Positions 52,988 to 62,219 are shown, counted from the first letter of the stretch. The stretch: 64,000 nt of DNA from Chloroflexota bacterium (GCA_021825925.1 JAKAFP010000001.1:496001-560000), one strand, 5' to 3'. The notes: generated from the sequence alone by a model not told the origin. A program made the numbers and translations.

Positions 52988-53782
52988 TTATCGGGGTAAA
53001 ACGGCAAAATGTCCGGTTTTGGGATCTTGTAACGTGGTTAGCGGTAGATGATAAACCCCGCTCAAAATATCCGGCTGCAGCACTTCGGCTGGCGTGCCAA
53101 GCTTGATCAACCGGCCTTCCACCATCAGGGCCACCTGATCCGCGAAGTTGGCTAAGAGGTTAAGGTCATGGATGGCGACCAGTGCCGCCCTGGGTTCAAA
53201 CCCCTGCTGGATTTGAGCTTCTGAGGGGTGAGCCAGGCGGTGAACGCTTTCGAGAAAACTGACCTGATACTGCAGGTCGAGGTGGGAGGTGGGTTCATCC
53301 ATCACCAGAACGGGGGTTTGCTGCGCCAGTGCCCTGGCCAGCATAACACGCTGCTGCTCGCCGCCCGATAGTTCAGCAATGTTGCGGTCGGCCATCTCCA
53401 ACAGGTCTACCTGCGCCATGGATTGTTTGACGATTTCATGATCGGGCCCCGAGGTGATCCCAAACCAATTCAAATACGGGGTTCTGCCCAGTGCGACCAC
53501 CTCGTAAACAGAGAAAGCCGGCGGCAGATTGCGAATCTGCGGCACCACGGCCACCAGCTTGGCACGATCCTGAATGCTGATCTTCGTTAGATCCTGATCG
53601 TTGTAAAACACCTTGCCAGATTCGGGGTGCAAAATTCCGCTGATGGCGCGGATGAGGGTGGTCTTGCCTGACCCGTTGGGTCCGATCAAGGCAATGACCG
53701 ATCCCTGCGGCACCTTCAGATTGATCTCGTGCAGTACTTTTCTGCCGTTGTATCCGGCGTTGAGGTTTTCGATCGAGAGCAT
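52988..53782 (-). CDS. btuD: vitamin B12 ABC transporter ATPase
   Basis: 264 residues. Walker A GPNGSGKTTLIRAISG, signature ELSGGEQQRVMLARALAQ, Walker B VLVMDEPTSHLDLQYQ and switch His in LVAIHDLNLLANFAD. It belongs to the FecE/BtuD type that powers siderophore and cobalamin uptake. ATG 53782 lies 4 bp after the permease stop. The cobalamin riboswitch upstream of the operon points to a corrinoid as substrate. Confidence 0.93.
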   Translation of the reverse strand: MLSIENLNAGYNGRKVLHEINLKVPQGSVIALIGPNGSGKTTLIRAISGILHPESGKVFYNDQDLTKISIQDRAKLVAVVPQIRNLPPAFSVYEVVALGRTPYLNWFGITSGPDHEIVKQSMAQVDLLEMADRNIAELSGGEQQRVMLARALAQQTPVLVMDEPTSHLDLQYQVSFLESVHRLAHPSEAQIQQGFEPRAALVAIHDLNLLANFADQVALMVEGRLIKLGTPAEVLQPDILSGVYHLPLTTLQDPKTGHFAVLPR

Positions 53783-53786
53783 GGCG

Positions 53787-54815
53787 TCACCAATAATTCT
53801 GTGATTTTGAACGTTTGAGCACCCATAAGAAGAACGGAGCGCCCAACAGGGCGGTAATGATGCCCACGGGGATCTCCTGCGGGGCGATGATGGTGCGCGC
53901 CACCACATCCGTGATCAGCAGCAGGCTGGCACCGCAGATCATCGAAAGAGGAAGCAGGCGGCGGTAATCGCCTCCCCACAGCAGGCGCACCACGTGCGGG
54001 ATCACCAGACCCACGAAACCGATCACTCCGGCAAACGCCACCGCGGCAGCCGTGGATAAGGTGGCGGCCACGATGATGATCAGACGGGATTTCTGTACCG
54101 AGATGCCCAGTTGTTGGGCCTGTTCGTCTCCGAACTGCAGTACGTTCAGCGGATGTGCCATCATCAGCAGCACGGCCAGACCGATCACGGCATATGGCAG
54201 CACACCCAGCACGGGGTTCCAACCGGTCAGGGTCGAACCACCCATCAGCCAGACGATGGCACGGCGCAGCTCACCGGTCGAGTTGATCATCAACAGCGAG
54301 GTCAGCGCAGAGGCAAAAGCGCTCACCGACACACCGGCCAGGATCAGGTTGGTGGTGGGGATGGTTTTGCCCACTCTGGCCAACTGGGTCACCACCAGCA
54401 CTGAAAGCGTTGCGCCAATGAAAGCGGCGATCGGTACGGCGATCAATCCAAGCGTGGAGTAAGGCCATTGAATGCTCATGGCGATTACAGCCCCTGCACC
54501 GGCGCCTGACGACACCCCGATCATGAAGGGATCAGCCAGCGGGTTGCGGAACAGGCCCTGATAGGCTGATCCGCTGCCGGCCAGTGAGGCGCCCACCAGA
54601 ATAAGCAGCAGGGTGCGCGGCGCCCTCAATTGAAACAGGATGGCGGCGAACGATCCGTTGGGGTCGAGCTTTGAAGCTGACCCTTGAATTGCGGATCTGA
54701 TGAGATCCCATAAGGCGGCGGGGGGAATAAAAACACTGCCCACCAGCACACTGACCAATATGGCAGCGATGAGAATGGTGATGCTGATCAGGTACGGGCG
54801 GGCAGATTGCTTCAT
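53787..54815 (-). CDS. btuC: vitamin B12 ABC transporter permease (FecCD/BtuC family)
   Basis: 342 residues with about ten membrane helices. Family strings are LRAPRTLLLILVGASLAGSG, YQGLFRNPLADPFMIGVSSG, TTNLILAGVSVSAFASALTS, VIGFVGLVIPHVVRLLWGGD and RTIIAPQEIPVGIITALLGA with PFFLWVLKR. These are standard for corrinoid and siderophore permeases. One base separates it from the btuF stop. Confidence 0.95.
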   Translation of the reverse strand: MKQSARPYLISITILIAAILVSVLVGSVFIPPAALWDLIRSAIQGSASKLDPNGSFAAILFQLRAPRTLLLILVGASLAGSGSAYQGLFRNPLADPFMIGVSSGAGAGAVIAMSIQWPYSTLGLIAVPIAAFIGATLSVLVVTQLARVGKTIPTTNLILAGVSVSAFASALTSLLMINSTGELRRAIVWLMGGSTLTGWNPVLGVLPYAVIGLAVLLMMAHPLNVLQFGDEQAQQLGISVQKSRLIIIVAATLSTAAAVAFAGVIGFVGLVIPHVVRLLWGGDYRRLLPLSMICGASLLLITDVVARTIIAPQEIPVGIITALLGAPFFLWVLKRSKSQNYW

Positions 54816-54816
54816 G

Positions 54817-55737
54817 TTATTTGTACAGCTCCGGGTGGATCAATTTGGCCAAGGCTTCGAGCCCGTCCACCATGCGCGGACCGGGGCGGCTGGCCATATC
54901 ATCATTAAAAGCGTAGATGGCGTTATTCTTGACTGCGCTGAGGGTTTCCCAACCGGCGCGGGTAGCCACCTGTTCGGGGGTCATGCCGTAGGCAGCATCG
55001 CCAAGCAGAATGATGTTGGGGTCCTGTACCAGCAGCTCTTCAAGGCTGATCTGAGCCCAGGCGTCTTTCATGGCTGAACCAACGTTCACTCCACCTGCCA
55101 TTTGGATCAGTTGATCCATGAAGGTGTTGGGGCCGGAGGTCCAGGGTTTGGCGGTGTCGGAGCCGTCCAGTTCGTAAAACACAAGCGGTTTATCCTCCGC
55201 TTTGGCAATGGTTTCGGTGACTTTGGCGACTCTATCAGTTAGGGAGCTTACCAGTTCGGAGGCTTCTTTCTCATGGCCGGTCAGTTGTCCAACCGTCTCA
55301 AGAATGGGGTAAAGCCCATCCAGCTGCACAGGGTTCTTGATGTAATAGACGGTCAGGCCCAGGTCTTCAAGCGCCTTGACCTGTTCGGGGGTATTGATCT
55401 CGGTGAGCACCACCAGGTCGGGGTTGAGGCTGGTGATCGTTTCCATGGAATAGTCGCCCATCGAACCACCCACATCCTGCAGGTCTTTGACGGATTCGGG
55501 GAAGTTGCTGAAGCTGTCGCGGCCGATGACCTGGTCGCCGGCGCCAACTGCAAACAAAATTTCGGTGGCGGAGGGAGCCAGTGAGACGATGCGTTCGGCG
55601 GGTTTATCCAGGGTGACGGTGCGTCCCAGCCCGTCGGTGAGGGTGATCGCCTGGGGTGCGGCTGCTGCAGGAGCGCATCCGGCCAGCAGGGCAGCCAGAA
55701 GCGTAATGATCAAAAAGAGTTGCGTAATTTTCTTCAT
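54817..55737 (-). CDS. btuF: vitamin B12-binding lipoprotein
   Basis: 306 residues with a lipobox LLAGC (Cys21) and a type III binding fold (RIVSLAPSATEILFAVGAGD, VGGSMGDYSMETITSLNPDL, VVLTEINTPEQVKALEDLGL, SLEELLVQDPNIILLGDAAY). The sequence matches BtuF-like proteins more than iron-siderophore binders. It is the first gene after the cobalamin riboswitch, so uptake should be repressed when B12 is plentiful. Confidence 0.92.
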   Translation of the reverse strand: MKKITQLFLIITLLAALLAGCAPAAAAPQAITLTDGLGRTVTLDKPAERIVSLAPSATEILFAVGAGDQVIGRDSFSNFPESVKDLQDVGGSMGDYSMETITSLNPDLVVLTEINTPEQVKALEDLGLTVYYIKNPVQLDGLYPILETVGQLTGHEKEASELVSSLTDRVAKVTETIAKAEDKPLVFYELDGSDTAKPWTSGPNTFMDQLIQMAGGVNVGSAMKDAWAQISLEELLVQDPNIILLGDAAYGMTPEQVATRAGWETLSAVKNNAIYAFNDDMASRPGPRMVDGLEALAKLIHPELYK

Positions 55738-55785
55738 GGTTTTCCTTATCGGTTGAAATTGGTTTTAATGACGGCAGCAGGGGAA

Positions 55786-55816
55786 TAAAAAACCCTGCCG
55801 CAGTTCTGGTCAGGGT
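55786..55816 (-). terminator. terminator hairpin in the riboswitch expression platform
   Basis: On the minus strand ACCCTG and CAGGGT pair across a 19-base interval and are followed by TTTTTT. It lies between the aptamer and btuF and is the likely off-switch when cobalamin is bound. Confidence 0.75.
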
Positions 55817-55829
55817 GATCGTCTTGTTT

Positions 55830-56000
55830 AAGGCGAGTGCCCACCTCCTTTATGCGAGAGTGTGTGACACGCTTTTTTGGCGGGCGACCTGGCTTATCAG
55901 ATTGCTCTGAATTACAGTTGCGCTACAGCACCGGACTATACACCGGTTTCGCCTTTAAGCCCTCCCATCCGGGGGAGTGGCACCAGAAAAGCATTTATTC
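55830..56000 (-). ncRNA. cobalamin riboswitch
   Basis: Reading the minus strand, the aptamer core is clear: GGTGCC near the start (about 55984-55979), the GCGAAACCGGT string with the matching CCGGTGCTGTAGCGCAACTG (CGCAACTGTAA is the most conserved cobalamin segment), then AAGCCAGGTCGCCCGCC, and a 3' GGTGGGCACTCGCC. Located about 95 bp upstream of btuF. Ends are approximate. A terminator follows. Confidence 0.93.
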
Positions 56001-56222
56001 AGTTTCAAGTATTCTAGTACAGTTCGTCTTGTTGCGTCAAGCGTTTACTTATAATAGTTTTCGAATTCTGGTTTATGAATTCGAAAACTTGCTCTGATCC
56101 ATTTCTGGTGAATTGGGAATAGGTCCTGTAAACTGTTGCAATAATTTATCACAAAGAACATTAGTCTTCTTTGCCCTCTTCCCGGCATTATAATTAGACA
56201 ACTAAAAATAAAGGAAAACATA

Positions 56223-56753
56223 TTGTCACCTCAATTACTGGAACAACAAATCGGGGACCTACTGCGGGCGCGCGGTATGAAATTGACCATGGCTGAATCC
56301 TGCACCGGCGGCCTGGTCGGGCATTTGATCACCAACATCCCCGGCTCATCGGATTACTATTTGGGCAGTGTCACTGCCTATGCCTATGAAGTCAAAGAAG
56401 CCCTGCTGGGTGTCAAGCACGAAACCCTGCAGCAACATGGCGCCGTCAGCAAGGAATGCGTCATTGAAATGGCCAGAGGGGTACGCAGCGCCCTCTCTGG
56501 AGGGTTCCCGCTTGATTCAATTCTCGGCATCTCCATCAGCGGCATTGCCGGCCCCGGCGGCGGTATGCCCGAAAAACCGGTCGGCACGGTCTGGATCGGG
56601 ATGAGTGCAGCCGATGGTGATTGGGCCTGGAAGTGCTGCTGGAAAGGCGACCGCATCAAAAACAAGGAAGATTCCGCCCAGGCGGCCTTGCAGTTGGCAT
56701 TAATGTACCTGCAAGGGCAATTACCTCCAGAAACCTGGCCGGGATGTCAATAA
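56223..56753 (+). CDS. pncC: nicotinamide-nucleotide amidase (CinA C-terminal domain)
   Basis: 176 residues from a TTG start behind AAAGGA. It deamidates NMN to NaMN, recycling the by-product of NAD-using ligases. Family signatures are LTMAESCTGGLVGHLITNIP, GSSDYYLGSVTAYAYEVKEA, GISISGIAGPGGGMPEKPVG and TVWIGMSA. It is the stand-alone C-terminal domain without the CinA N-terminal part. A glycosyltransferase gene follows 16 bp later. Confidence 0.94.
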   Translation: MSPQLLEQQIGDLLRARGMKLTMAESCTGGLVGHLITNIPGSSDYYLGSVTAYAYEVKEALLGVKHETLQQHGAVSKECVIEMARGVRSALSGGFPLDSILGISISGIAGPGGGMPEKPVGTVWIGMSAADGDWAWKCCWKGDRIKNKEDSAQAALQLALMYLQGQLPPETWPGCQ

Positions 56754-56769
56754 TGTCAGCGAGGGATTA

Positions 56770-57951
56770 ATGGACTCAAAAAAACGTGCTCTCATCCTGA
56801 CCGCGGATGCCGGTTTCGGTCACCGCAGCGCCGCCAACGCCGTCCGCGACGCCATTCTGGATAAATATTCTGAACAAATGTCGGTTGAACTGATCAATCC
56901 CCTGGATGAACCTACGACGCCGACCTTCTTACGGGATACACAGTCTGATTATGATAAATATTTACACTATGTTCCCGACCTCTACGCGTTTGGATATGAA
57001 GCCACAGATAATCTTATCCCGACAGCAATTCTGGAGCGTACCATCGGTGTATTACTGGTGGATACGATGCGTGAGATGTTTTCAAAATTCAAACCAGATG
57101 TGGTGCTTTCTGTCTATCCCTGGTATCAATCAGCCATATCCACCATGTACACTGGCAGGAAAAATAAAGTGCCCCATTTTACAGTGGTGACCGACCTTTC
57201 CACGGTTCACCGCATGTGGTTCCATAAAAAAGTCACCGGCTGCATGGTGCCCAACACCCTGGTCGCCGAATTGGGCATGAGCTACGGCATGCCACTGGAT
57301 AAGATCATCATTACCGGCATTCCGGTTTCTCCTGCCATTTCCAAGGAAAAACGCGAGAAGAACGAGATTCGCAAGGAGCTTGGGTGGCAGCCTGATCTGC
57401 CCACCATTCTGGCCGTTGGCAGCAAGCGGGTGGAACGACTGATTGATTCTCTGAATGTGATCAATCATTTTGGTGCGCCGATCCAGGTGGCTGTGGTCTG
57501 CGGCAAGGACGAAAACCTCTTTCGCGAGCTGACCCATTTTGAGTGGCATATACCGGCTTACATCTATGAATATTCCGATCAAGTGCCGACCTTGATGAAG
57601 GCATCCGATCTGATGTTGTGCAAGGCCGGCGGTTTGATCGTCACCGAATCTTTGGCGGTGGGGTTGCCCATGATGCTGACCGAGATCATTCCCGGGCAGG
57701 AGACCGGCAACGCCGAGTACGTTACCGCCTACGGCGCAGCCGACATGGCCGAATCGCCCATCGCCATTTTGGAGTGTCTCAACCATCTGATGAAAGATGA
57801 CCAGGCACTGTTGAAAAAACGCTCCGCCAACGCCCGTTTTTTGGGGCAGCCTGAATCCGCCTACTCGGTCGCGGATATCCTGTGGAAAGCGGCTTCCACC
57901 ACCGAAACCAGAAAATCATCCCAGCGAAGGGTTCACTTATTACCACGTTAA
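56770..57951 (+). CDS. MGDG synthase/UgtP-like glycosyltransferase (GT28)
   Basis: 393 residues. N-terminal ALILTADAGFGHRSAANAVRD is the typical opening of MGDG synthases and diacylglycerol glucosyltransferases; VLSVYPWYQSAISTM and VVTDLSTVHRMWFH follow the family. The C-terminal half has the sugar-nucleotide site (ILAVGSKRVERL, YSDQVPTLMKASDLMLCKAG, GLIVTESLAVGLPMMLTEII, PGQETGNAEYV). It should transfer a sugar to a lipid in the membrane. GAGGG precedes the start. It might matter for lipids that carry products of the lipid synthase. Confidence 0.88.
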   Translation: MDSKKRALILTADAGFGHRSAANAVRDAILDKYSEQMSVELINPLDEPTTPTFLRDTQSDYDKYLHYVPDLYAFGYEATDNLIPTAILERTIGVLLVDTMREMFSKFKPDVVLSVYPWYQSAISTMYTGRKNKVPHFTVVTDLSTVHRMWFHKKVTGCMVPNTLVAELGMSYGMPLDKIIITGIPVSPAISKEKREKNEIRKELGWQPDLPTILAVGSKRVERLIDSLNVINHFGAPIQVAVVCGKDENLFRELTHFEWHIPAYIYEYSDQVPTLMKASDLMLCKAGGLIVTESLAVGLPMMLTEIIPGQETGNAEYVTAYGAADMAESPIAILECLNHLMKDDQALLKKRSANARFLGQPESAYSVADILWKAASTTETRKSSQRRVHLLPR

Positions 57952-57994
57952 AGAAATAGCACAACGAAATCAGAGGATGTCTAGAGGAGGATGG

Positions 57995-58708
57995 ATGCCG
58001 AAAATCAGTGACGAGGGAGGCGAGGTTGTCATACTCATCTCGGCCAACGCCGAGTGGACTGCAGTCATGCAGTATTTCCATTTGCCTCCCGTTGAGACTT
58101 CTCCCTTTGGTTCATTTTTTCAATTACAGCTGGGCAATCGCGAAGCCGTGCTCTTTCATGGAGGCTGGGGCAAGATTGCCGCTGCCGCCAGCGCACAGTA
58201 CGTGATTGACCGCTGGCAGCCCGGTCTGGTGATCAACCTGGGCACCTGTGGGGGTCTGGAAGACAAGACCCGCGTGGGTGAGATCCTGCTGGTCGAAAAG
58301 ACCCTGGTTTACGATATCTACGAACGCATGGGCGACCCCGCCCAGGCGCTTGACCATTACACGACCACTGTTGACCTTTCATTTCTCAATGAACCTTATC
58401 CACAGGTTGTTCGGCGCTCGCTGCTCGTTTCTGCAGACCAGGATATTGACCCCGACATGGTGCACCGCCTGGTGGACGATTTTGGCGCCATCGCCGCGGA
58501 TTGGGAATCAGGCGCCATTGCCTGGACGGCGAAAAAGAATGACGTGCCCTGCCTGATCCTGCGCACGGTCAGCGACCTGGTGGACCCGCTGGGGGGTGAG
58601 ATCTACGAAAGTGAAGAATTCAAAGAGCGCGCTGAGAACGTCATGCTGCCCCTCCTGCGCGCCCTCCCCAACTGGATCCGTTGTGCGTTCTGGGGTCTTA
58701 AAAAATAA
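57995..58708 (+). CDS. nucleoside phosphorylase/MTA-SAH nucleosidase-family protein
   Basis: 237 residues. Phosphorylase-superfamily motifs are VINLGTCGGLEDKTRVGEIL, LLVEKTLVYDIYERMG and ADWESGAIAWTAKKNDVPCL with LILRTVSDLVDP, where the Glu/Asp pair contacts the ribose and base. DWES replaces the usual DMEG of MTA/SAH nucleosidase, so the exact substrate is unsure. ATG 57995 follows GAGGAGG. It shares a transcript with the glycosyltransferase (43-bp gap). Confidence 0.85.
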   Translation: MPKISDEGGEVVILISANAEWTAVMQYFHLPPVETSPFGSFFQLQLGNREAVLFHGGWGKIAAAASAQYVIDRWQPGLVINLGTCGGLEDKTRVGEILLVEKTLVYDIYERMGDPAQALDHYTTTVDLSFLNEPYPQVVRRSLLVSADQDIDPDMVHRLVDDFGAIAADWESGAIAWTAKKNDVPCLILRTVSDLVDPLGGEIYESEEFKERAENVMLPLLRALPNWIRCAFWGLKK

Positions 58709-58723
58709 ATATATAAAAATGTA

Positions 58724-58745
58724 GGGGCGACCGGCCGGTCGCCCC
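58724..58745. repeat. 22-bp perfect palindrome, REP-like
   Basis: GGGGCGACCGG at 58724-58734 is followed directly by its reverse complement to 58745, with no loop. It lies between convergent genes. The GTAGGGGCGACCGGCCGG style occurs as dispersed palindromes in several bacterial genomes as I recall; no second copy is seen in this window. It could also work as a rho-independent-like stop. Confidence 0.7.
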
Positions 58746-58763
58746 AACGATAATTCAACCAAT

Positions 58764-60569
58764 CTATTTATTCCCCAACCGTGCGCGTTCTTCTTCTACG
58801 ATCGAGATATCCAGCTTCTTGAAGAGCGCAACTGGCTGCCTGAGGGGATCGCCCGCCTTGAGCTGGCTGGGTTCCCACTTACCCGTGGCGCCAGTGGGAT
58901 CGTAACGCAGTACCTTGTGTTCACCGAGTTCGTCCTTGAGGATTTCGGTGCTCTGGGTGCCGAAGAGGCTGCCATCGTACCCCATGTAGCCGTGCAGTTT
59001 GTCTGAGGTGAAGGGCAAAAACGGTGCGAATATGATCTTGAGCGAATCAATCGCCTTGAGGGCGGTGAAGATCGCCCGGGCGGCGGTGGGTTTGTCTGTT
59101 TTCACCTGCTGCCAGGGGGCGGTCATATCCAAATACTTGTTGACTTCGGAGGCCAGACGCATGGCTTCGGCCGCCGCGGCGCGCAGTTTAACGGCGTCAA
59201 TCAGATCGCCGACGGTCTCGAAACCTTCCTCTATGATCTTTAGCAGATCGGTATCCAGGTCGGTCAGTTCGCCGGGGTCGGGAACCTGTCCCTCCCAATA
59301 TTTATTGCAGAAGGACAAAACGCGGTTGGCAAGGTTACCCCAGGTGGCCACCAGCTCGTCGTTGTTGCGGTGATAGAACTCGTCCCAATCCCAGTCGGTA
59401 TCTTTGGTTTCAGGCATATTGACGGTCAGGTAGTAGCGCAGCGCATCCGGATCGTAGCGGGTCAAGAAATCGCGCGCCCAGACCGCCCAGTTGCGGCTGC
59501 CGGAGATCTTTTGTCCTTCGAGGTTCATGAACTCGTTGGCGGGTACATCATAAGGCAGCACCAGCGGCTGTGGATCTTTTGCGCCCATTACCTCGTCAAA
59601 GGCTTTGCCGGCGCCGATCAACTCGGCCGGCCAGATCACGGCGTGGAAGGGGATGTTATCCTTACCGATGAAGTAGTAGGTGCGGCTTTCGGGATTCTGC
59701 CACCAATTGCGCCAGGCTTCGGGGTTGCCGCCAAGCTGGCCCCACTCGATCGAGGCGGAAAGATAACCGATCACGGCCTCGAACCACACGTACAGGCGCT
59801 TCGTTTCCCATTCCTTGCCGACTTCCATCACTTCCCCGGGAAGGGGGATGCCCCAGTCGAGGTCGCGGGTGATGGCGCGTCCGTGCAGGCTGTCGGCCAG
59901 GATCTGGCCCAGCGATTGACGCATCACGTTAGGGCGCCAGTAGCTGTCGCGGATCTTGAGGAAGTCCACGACGTGGTTTTGCAGTTTGGCCAGGTCAATA
60001 TAGAAATGTTCGGTGGAGCGCAGCTCGGGGGTCGAGCCGTCAATTTTGGATTTGGGGTTGATCAGGCGATCCGCTTCAAGCAGGTTGCCGCATTTGTCGC
60101 ACTGGTCGCTGCGCGCGTTCTCGTATCCGCAGATGTAGCAGGTGCCTTCCACGTAGCGATCCGGCAGAAAGCGGCTCTGGCTGGGGGCGTACCACTGCAT
60201 CTGGCTTTCGGTGTAGAGATAGCCGTTCTTCTTCAGCGCCAGAAACACGGATTGCGAGATCTTCTGATGGTTTTGGGTGTGGGTGCTGGTGAAGAGGTCG
60301 TAGTTCAACCCAAGCTGCTGAAAGAGGTCAATGAACCCTTCGTGGAAGCGTTGATAGACCGCCAGCGGGGTCGTGCCTTCCGCATCGGCGCGGACGGTGA
60401 TGGGCGTGCCATGCGAGTCCGAGCCTGAGACCATCAACACCTGGTTGCCCTTCAGGCGCTGATAGCGCGCGAAAATGTCGGCGGGCAGATAGGAGCCTGT
60501 CAGATTGCCGACATGGATCTCGGCGTTTGCATAAGGCCAGGCAGCGGATACCAGGATGGGAACGGACAT
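58764..60569 (-). CDS. metG: methionyl-tRNA synthetase
   Basis: 601 residues. Charges tRNA-Met. The HIGH motif is HVGN (PYANAEIHVGNLTGSYLPAD), a zinc site is formed by CYICGYENARSDQCDKCGN, and the KMSKS position reads KISGSRNWAVW, an accepted variant among bacterial and archaeal MetG. WVWFEA-type core is WFEAVIGYLSASIEWG. The C-terminal half is the anticodon-binding helix bundle (NLANRVLSFCNKYWEG). No C-terminal EMAP/Trbp domain is present. Confidence 0.97.
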   Translation of the reverse strand: MSVPILVSAAWPYANAEIHVGNLTGSYLPADIFARYQRLKGNQVLMVSGSDSHGTPITVRADAEGTTPLAVYQRFHEGFIDLFQQLGLNYDLFTSTHTQNHQKISQSVFLALKKNGYLYTESQMQWYAPSQSRFLPDRYVEGTCYICGYENARSDQCDKCGNLLEADRLINPKSKIDGSTPELRSTEHFYIDLAKLQNHVVDFLKIRDSYWRPNVMRQSLGQILADSLHGRAITRDLDWGIPLPGEVMEVGKEWETKRLYVWFEAVIGYLSASIEWGQLGGNPEAWRNWWQNPESRTYYFIGKDNIPFHAVIWPAELIGAGKAFDEVMGAKDPQPLVLPYDVPANEFMNLEGQKISGSRNWAVWARDFLTRYDPDALRYYLTVNMPETKDTDWDWDEFYHRNNDELVATWGNLANRVLSFCNKYWEGQVPDPGELTDLDTDLLKIIEEGFETVGDLIDAVKLRAAAAEAMRLASEVNKYLDMTAPWQQVKTDKPTAARAIFTALKAIDSLKIIFAPFLPFTSDKLHGYMGYDGSLFGTQSTEILKDELGEHKVLRYDPTGATGKWEPSQLKAGDPLRQPVALFKKLDISIVEEERARLGNK

Positions 60570-60735
60570 GGGGCACCTCTTTGTGATTTAGTGCTTGTAT
60601 TTTAACACGAATAGGCAACCAATATTGGAGTATGCTTATTCATCTCTACCGTTGTATTGTTTTGAAAATTAATGATTAATTTCTGTAATTTCATTAAATT
60701 TATAAACTAAGACAAGTATTTGTTTATATGGGGGT

Positions 60736-61428
60736 TTACTCCGCAAGTTGGAAATTTTCATACTTTACTTGGAAAATTGGCAGTACTGTGCCAATACCAG
60801 GAATATTAACTGGTTGAGGTTTTTCTTCGACAATGGGAAAAACTCCTCCCAGAATTATATTTCTATCGGTATCTACAGCGCTCCCAACAAATCCTTTATA
60901 AATATTAAAATCCCCAACTGTGATCTCGCTGATTTGTGATCGTTGTTTCTTATAAAAAGCCAAACTTGGACAAATTGGATCTTTATGAATCGTATCAGTA
61001 TCTATCATAGCATTCCATATTTGTTGAGGTTTTAATTCGCGGCAAACTCCGTCCAGAATAATGCCGTCATTATGAAATATTCCTTGTGCATCAAAATAAG
61101 AGATCCCTGTCATCCAACTCATGATCTTTATACTTTTGTATTGAATTCCGTTTTCACTTGCAAATCTTGTGTGGTCTTCTTGACTGACGAGATAAAGGAT
61201 GCCATCCTCCACACGTTTGTCATACCCTTTTTCGATAAACTCATTCATATACTCTGGAATAACAATTGGAGTAGCTGTGGCTGTAGCTGTTGATGTGGGT
61301 ATTGGTGTTTCAGTTGATGTAGATGTTGGATTTGGTGTAATCGTTATTGTTGGTGTTGCTGGTATTGTAAAGGAGCAGGAGGTTAGTAAAAATAACACAA
61401 TAACAATAAATGGGATTCTTTTCATCAT
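60736..61428 (-). CDS. lipoprotein of unknown function
   Basis: 230 residues. Signal peptide IVIVLFLLTSC with lipobox Cys18, then a Thr/Pro/Ser-rich linker (about 20-60; ETPIPTSTATATATP) as in other surface lipoproteins of this genome. The folded part (VSQEDHTRFASENGIQYKS, ICPSLAFYKKQRSQISEITV) is not recognised. AT-rich relative to its neighbours. Isolated by about 160 bp upstream and 110 bp downstream; it may be a recent acquisition. Confidence 0.7.
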   Translation of the reverse strand: MMKRIPFIVIVLFLLTSCSFTIPATPTITITPNPTSTSTETPIPTSTATATATPIVIPEYMNEFIEKGYDKRVEDGILYLVSQEDHTRFASENGIQYKSIKIMSWMTGISYFDAQGIFHNDGIILDGVCRELKPQQIWNAMIDTDTIHKDPICPSLAFYKKQRSQISEITVGDFNIYKGFVGSAVDTDRNIILGGVFPIVEEKPQPVNIPGIGTVLPIFQVKYENFQLAE

Positions 61429-61540
61429 TGGTCTCCTGAGATGATTATAATGAGCGACAATTTAATTAATGTAAACGACGTTGAATTATTCTACTTCAAT
61501 TAGGAATGGTGGTTAACAGATCAACCTTATTATCACCCAT

Positions 61541-62188
61541 CTACCCCTTCATGCAGACGTTCAGCGTTGCGACCTTGCGCTCACCTTCATCCCCTTGTGA
61601 AAGATAATCCTTCAACGCGTACCCGTAATACATGAATCCCTCCGGGCCGTACTTCTTCTCGGGTCCGTTGATATATTCTTCCTCGACCGCCGCAGAGAGC
61701 ACCTCGCCGATCACCAGCGACTGGATGCCCAACCCCGAAAGATCGTTGTCGCTTTTAAACCTGCACTCCAGCGACATGAAAGCCTCTTTGATGCGAGGCA
61801 CGGCGACATTGCTGGCGGGTTCTTTTGTGAAGCCACCCACCTCGAATTCGTCCGCTTCGAACTTGTTCTTAAAAATGGTCTCGTAGCACTGACCGTAATA
61901 ACCGGCATGGATGAAATTGACGCAGAATTCCTTCTCGCGCAGAATGTTGACATAAGTGTGCGACTTCACCAGCAGCGGCGTCATCACATAGTAACCACCG
62001 CAGTCACCGTAAAAAGAACTCCAGCCTTGAAAACACACATTCGGCTGGCCGTTTTCTTTGAGCGTGGTGATCAGAAACAACGCATGCGGAATCCCCAGCG
62101 CCATTTCAAAATGCGAGAAGATCTTGAACTCCCCCGGCCAGCGGTCAATAAAATTTTCCGGTTTCTCCCCGCCAATTTCTATTTTCAT
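61541..62188 (-). CDS. flavin reductase-like FMN-binding protein
   Basis: 215 residues of the flavin-reductase/flavoredoxin family (split beta-barrel): HALFLITTLKENGQPNVCFQ, GWSSFYGDCGGYYVMTPLLV, KSHTYVNILREKEFCVNFIH and ALKDYLSQ near the end. It may bind FMN and reduce an unknown partner. ATG 62188 follows AAAGGGG; the longer open frame upstream only translates the degenerate heptamer repeats and is not real coding sequence. Confidence 0.85.
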   Translation of the reverse strand: MKIEIGGEKPENFIDRWPGEFKIFSHFEMALGIPHALFLITTLKENGQPNVCFQGWSSFYGDCGGYYVMTPLLVKSHTYVNILREKEFCVNFIHAGYYGQCYETIFKNKFEADEFEVGGFTKEPASNVAVPRIKEAFMSLECRFKSDNDLSGLGIQSLVIGEVLSAAVEEEYINGPEKKYGPEGFMYYGYALKDYLSQGDEGERKVATLNVCMKG

Positions 62189-62219
62189 CTTGACCCCTTT
62201 CTTGTTTGGTACTGAAAAA

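Noticed and set aside
59370-60428. A 352-codon open frame on the + strand
   Set aside because: It lies fully antisense to metG, has no ribosome site, and its composition is what GC-rich reverse-strand coding produces.
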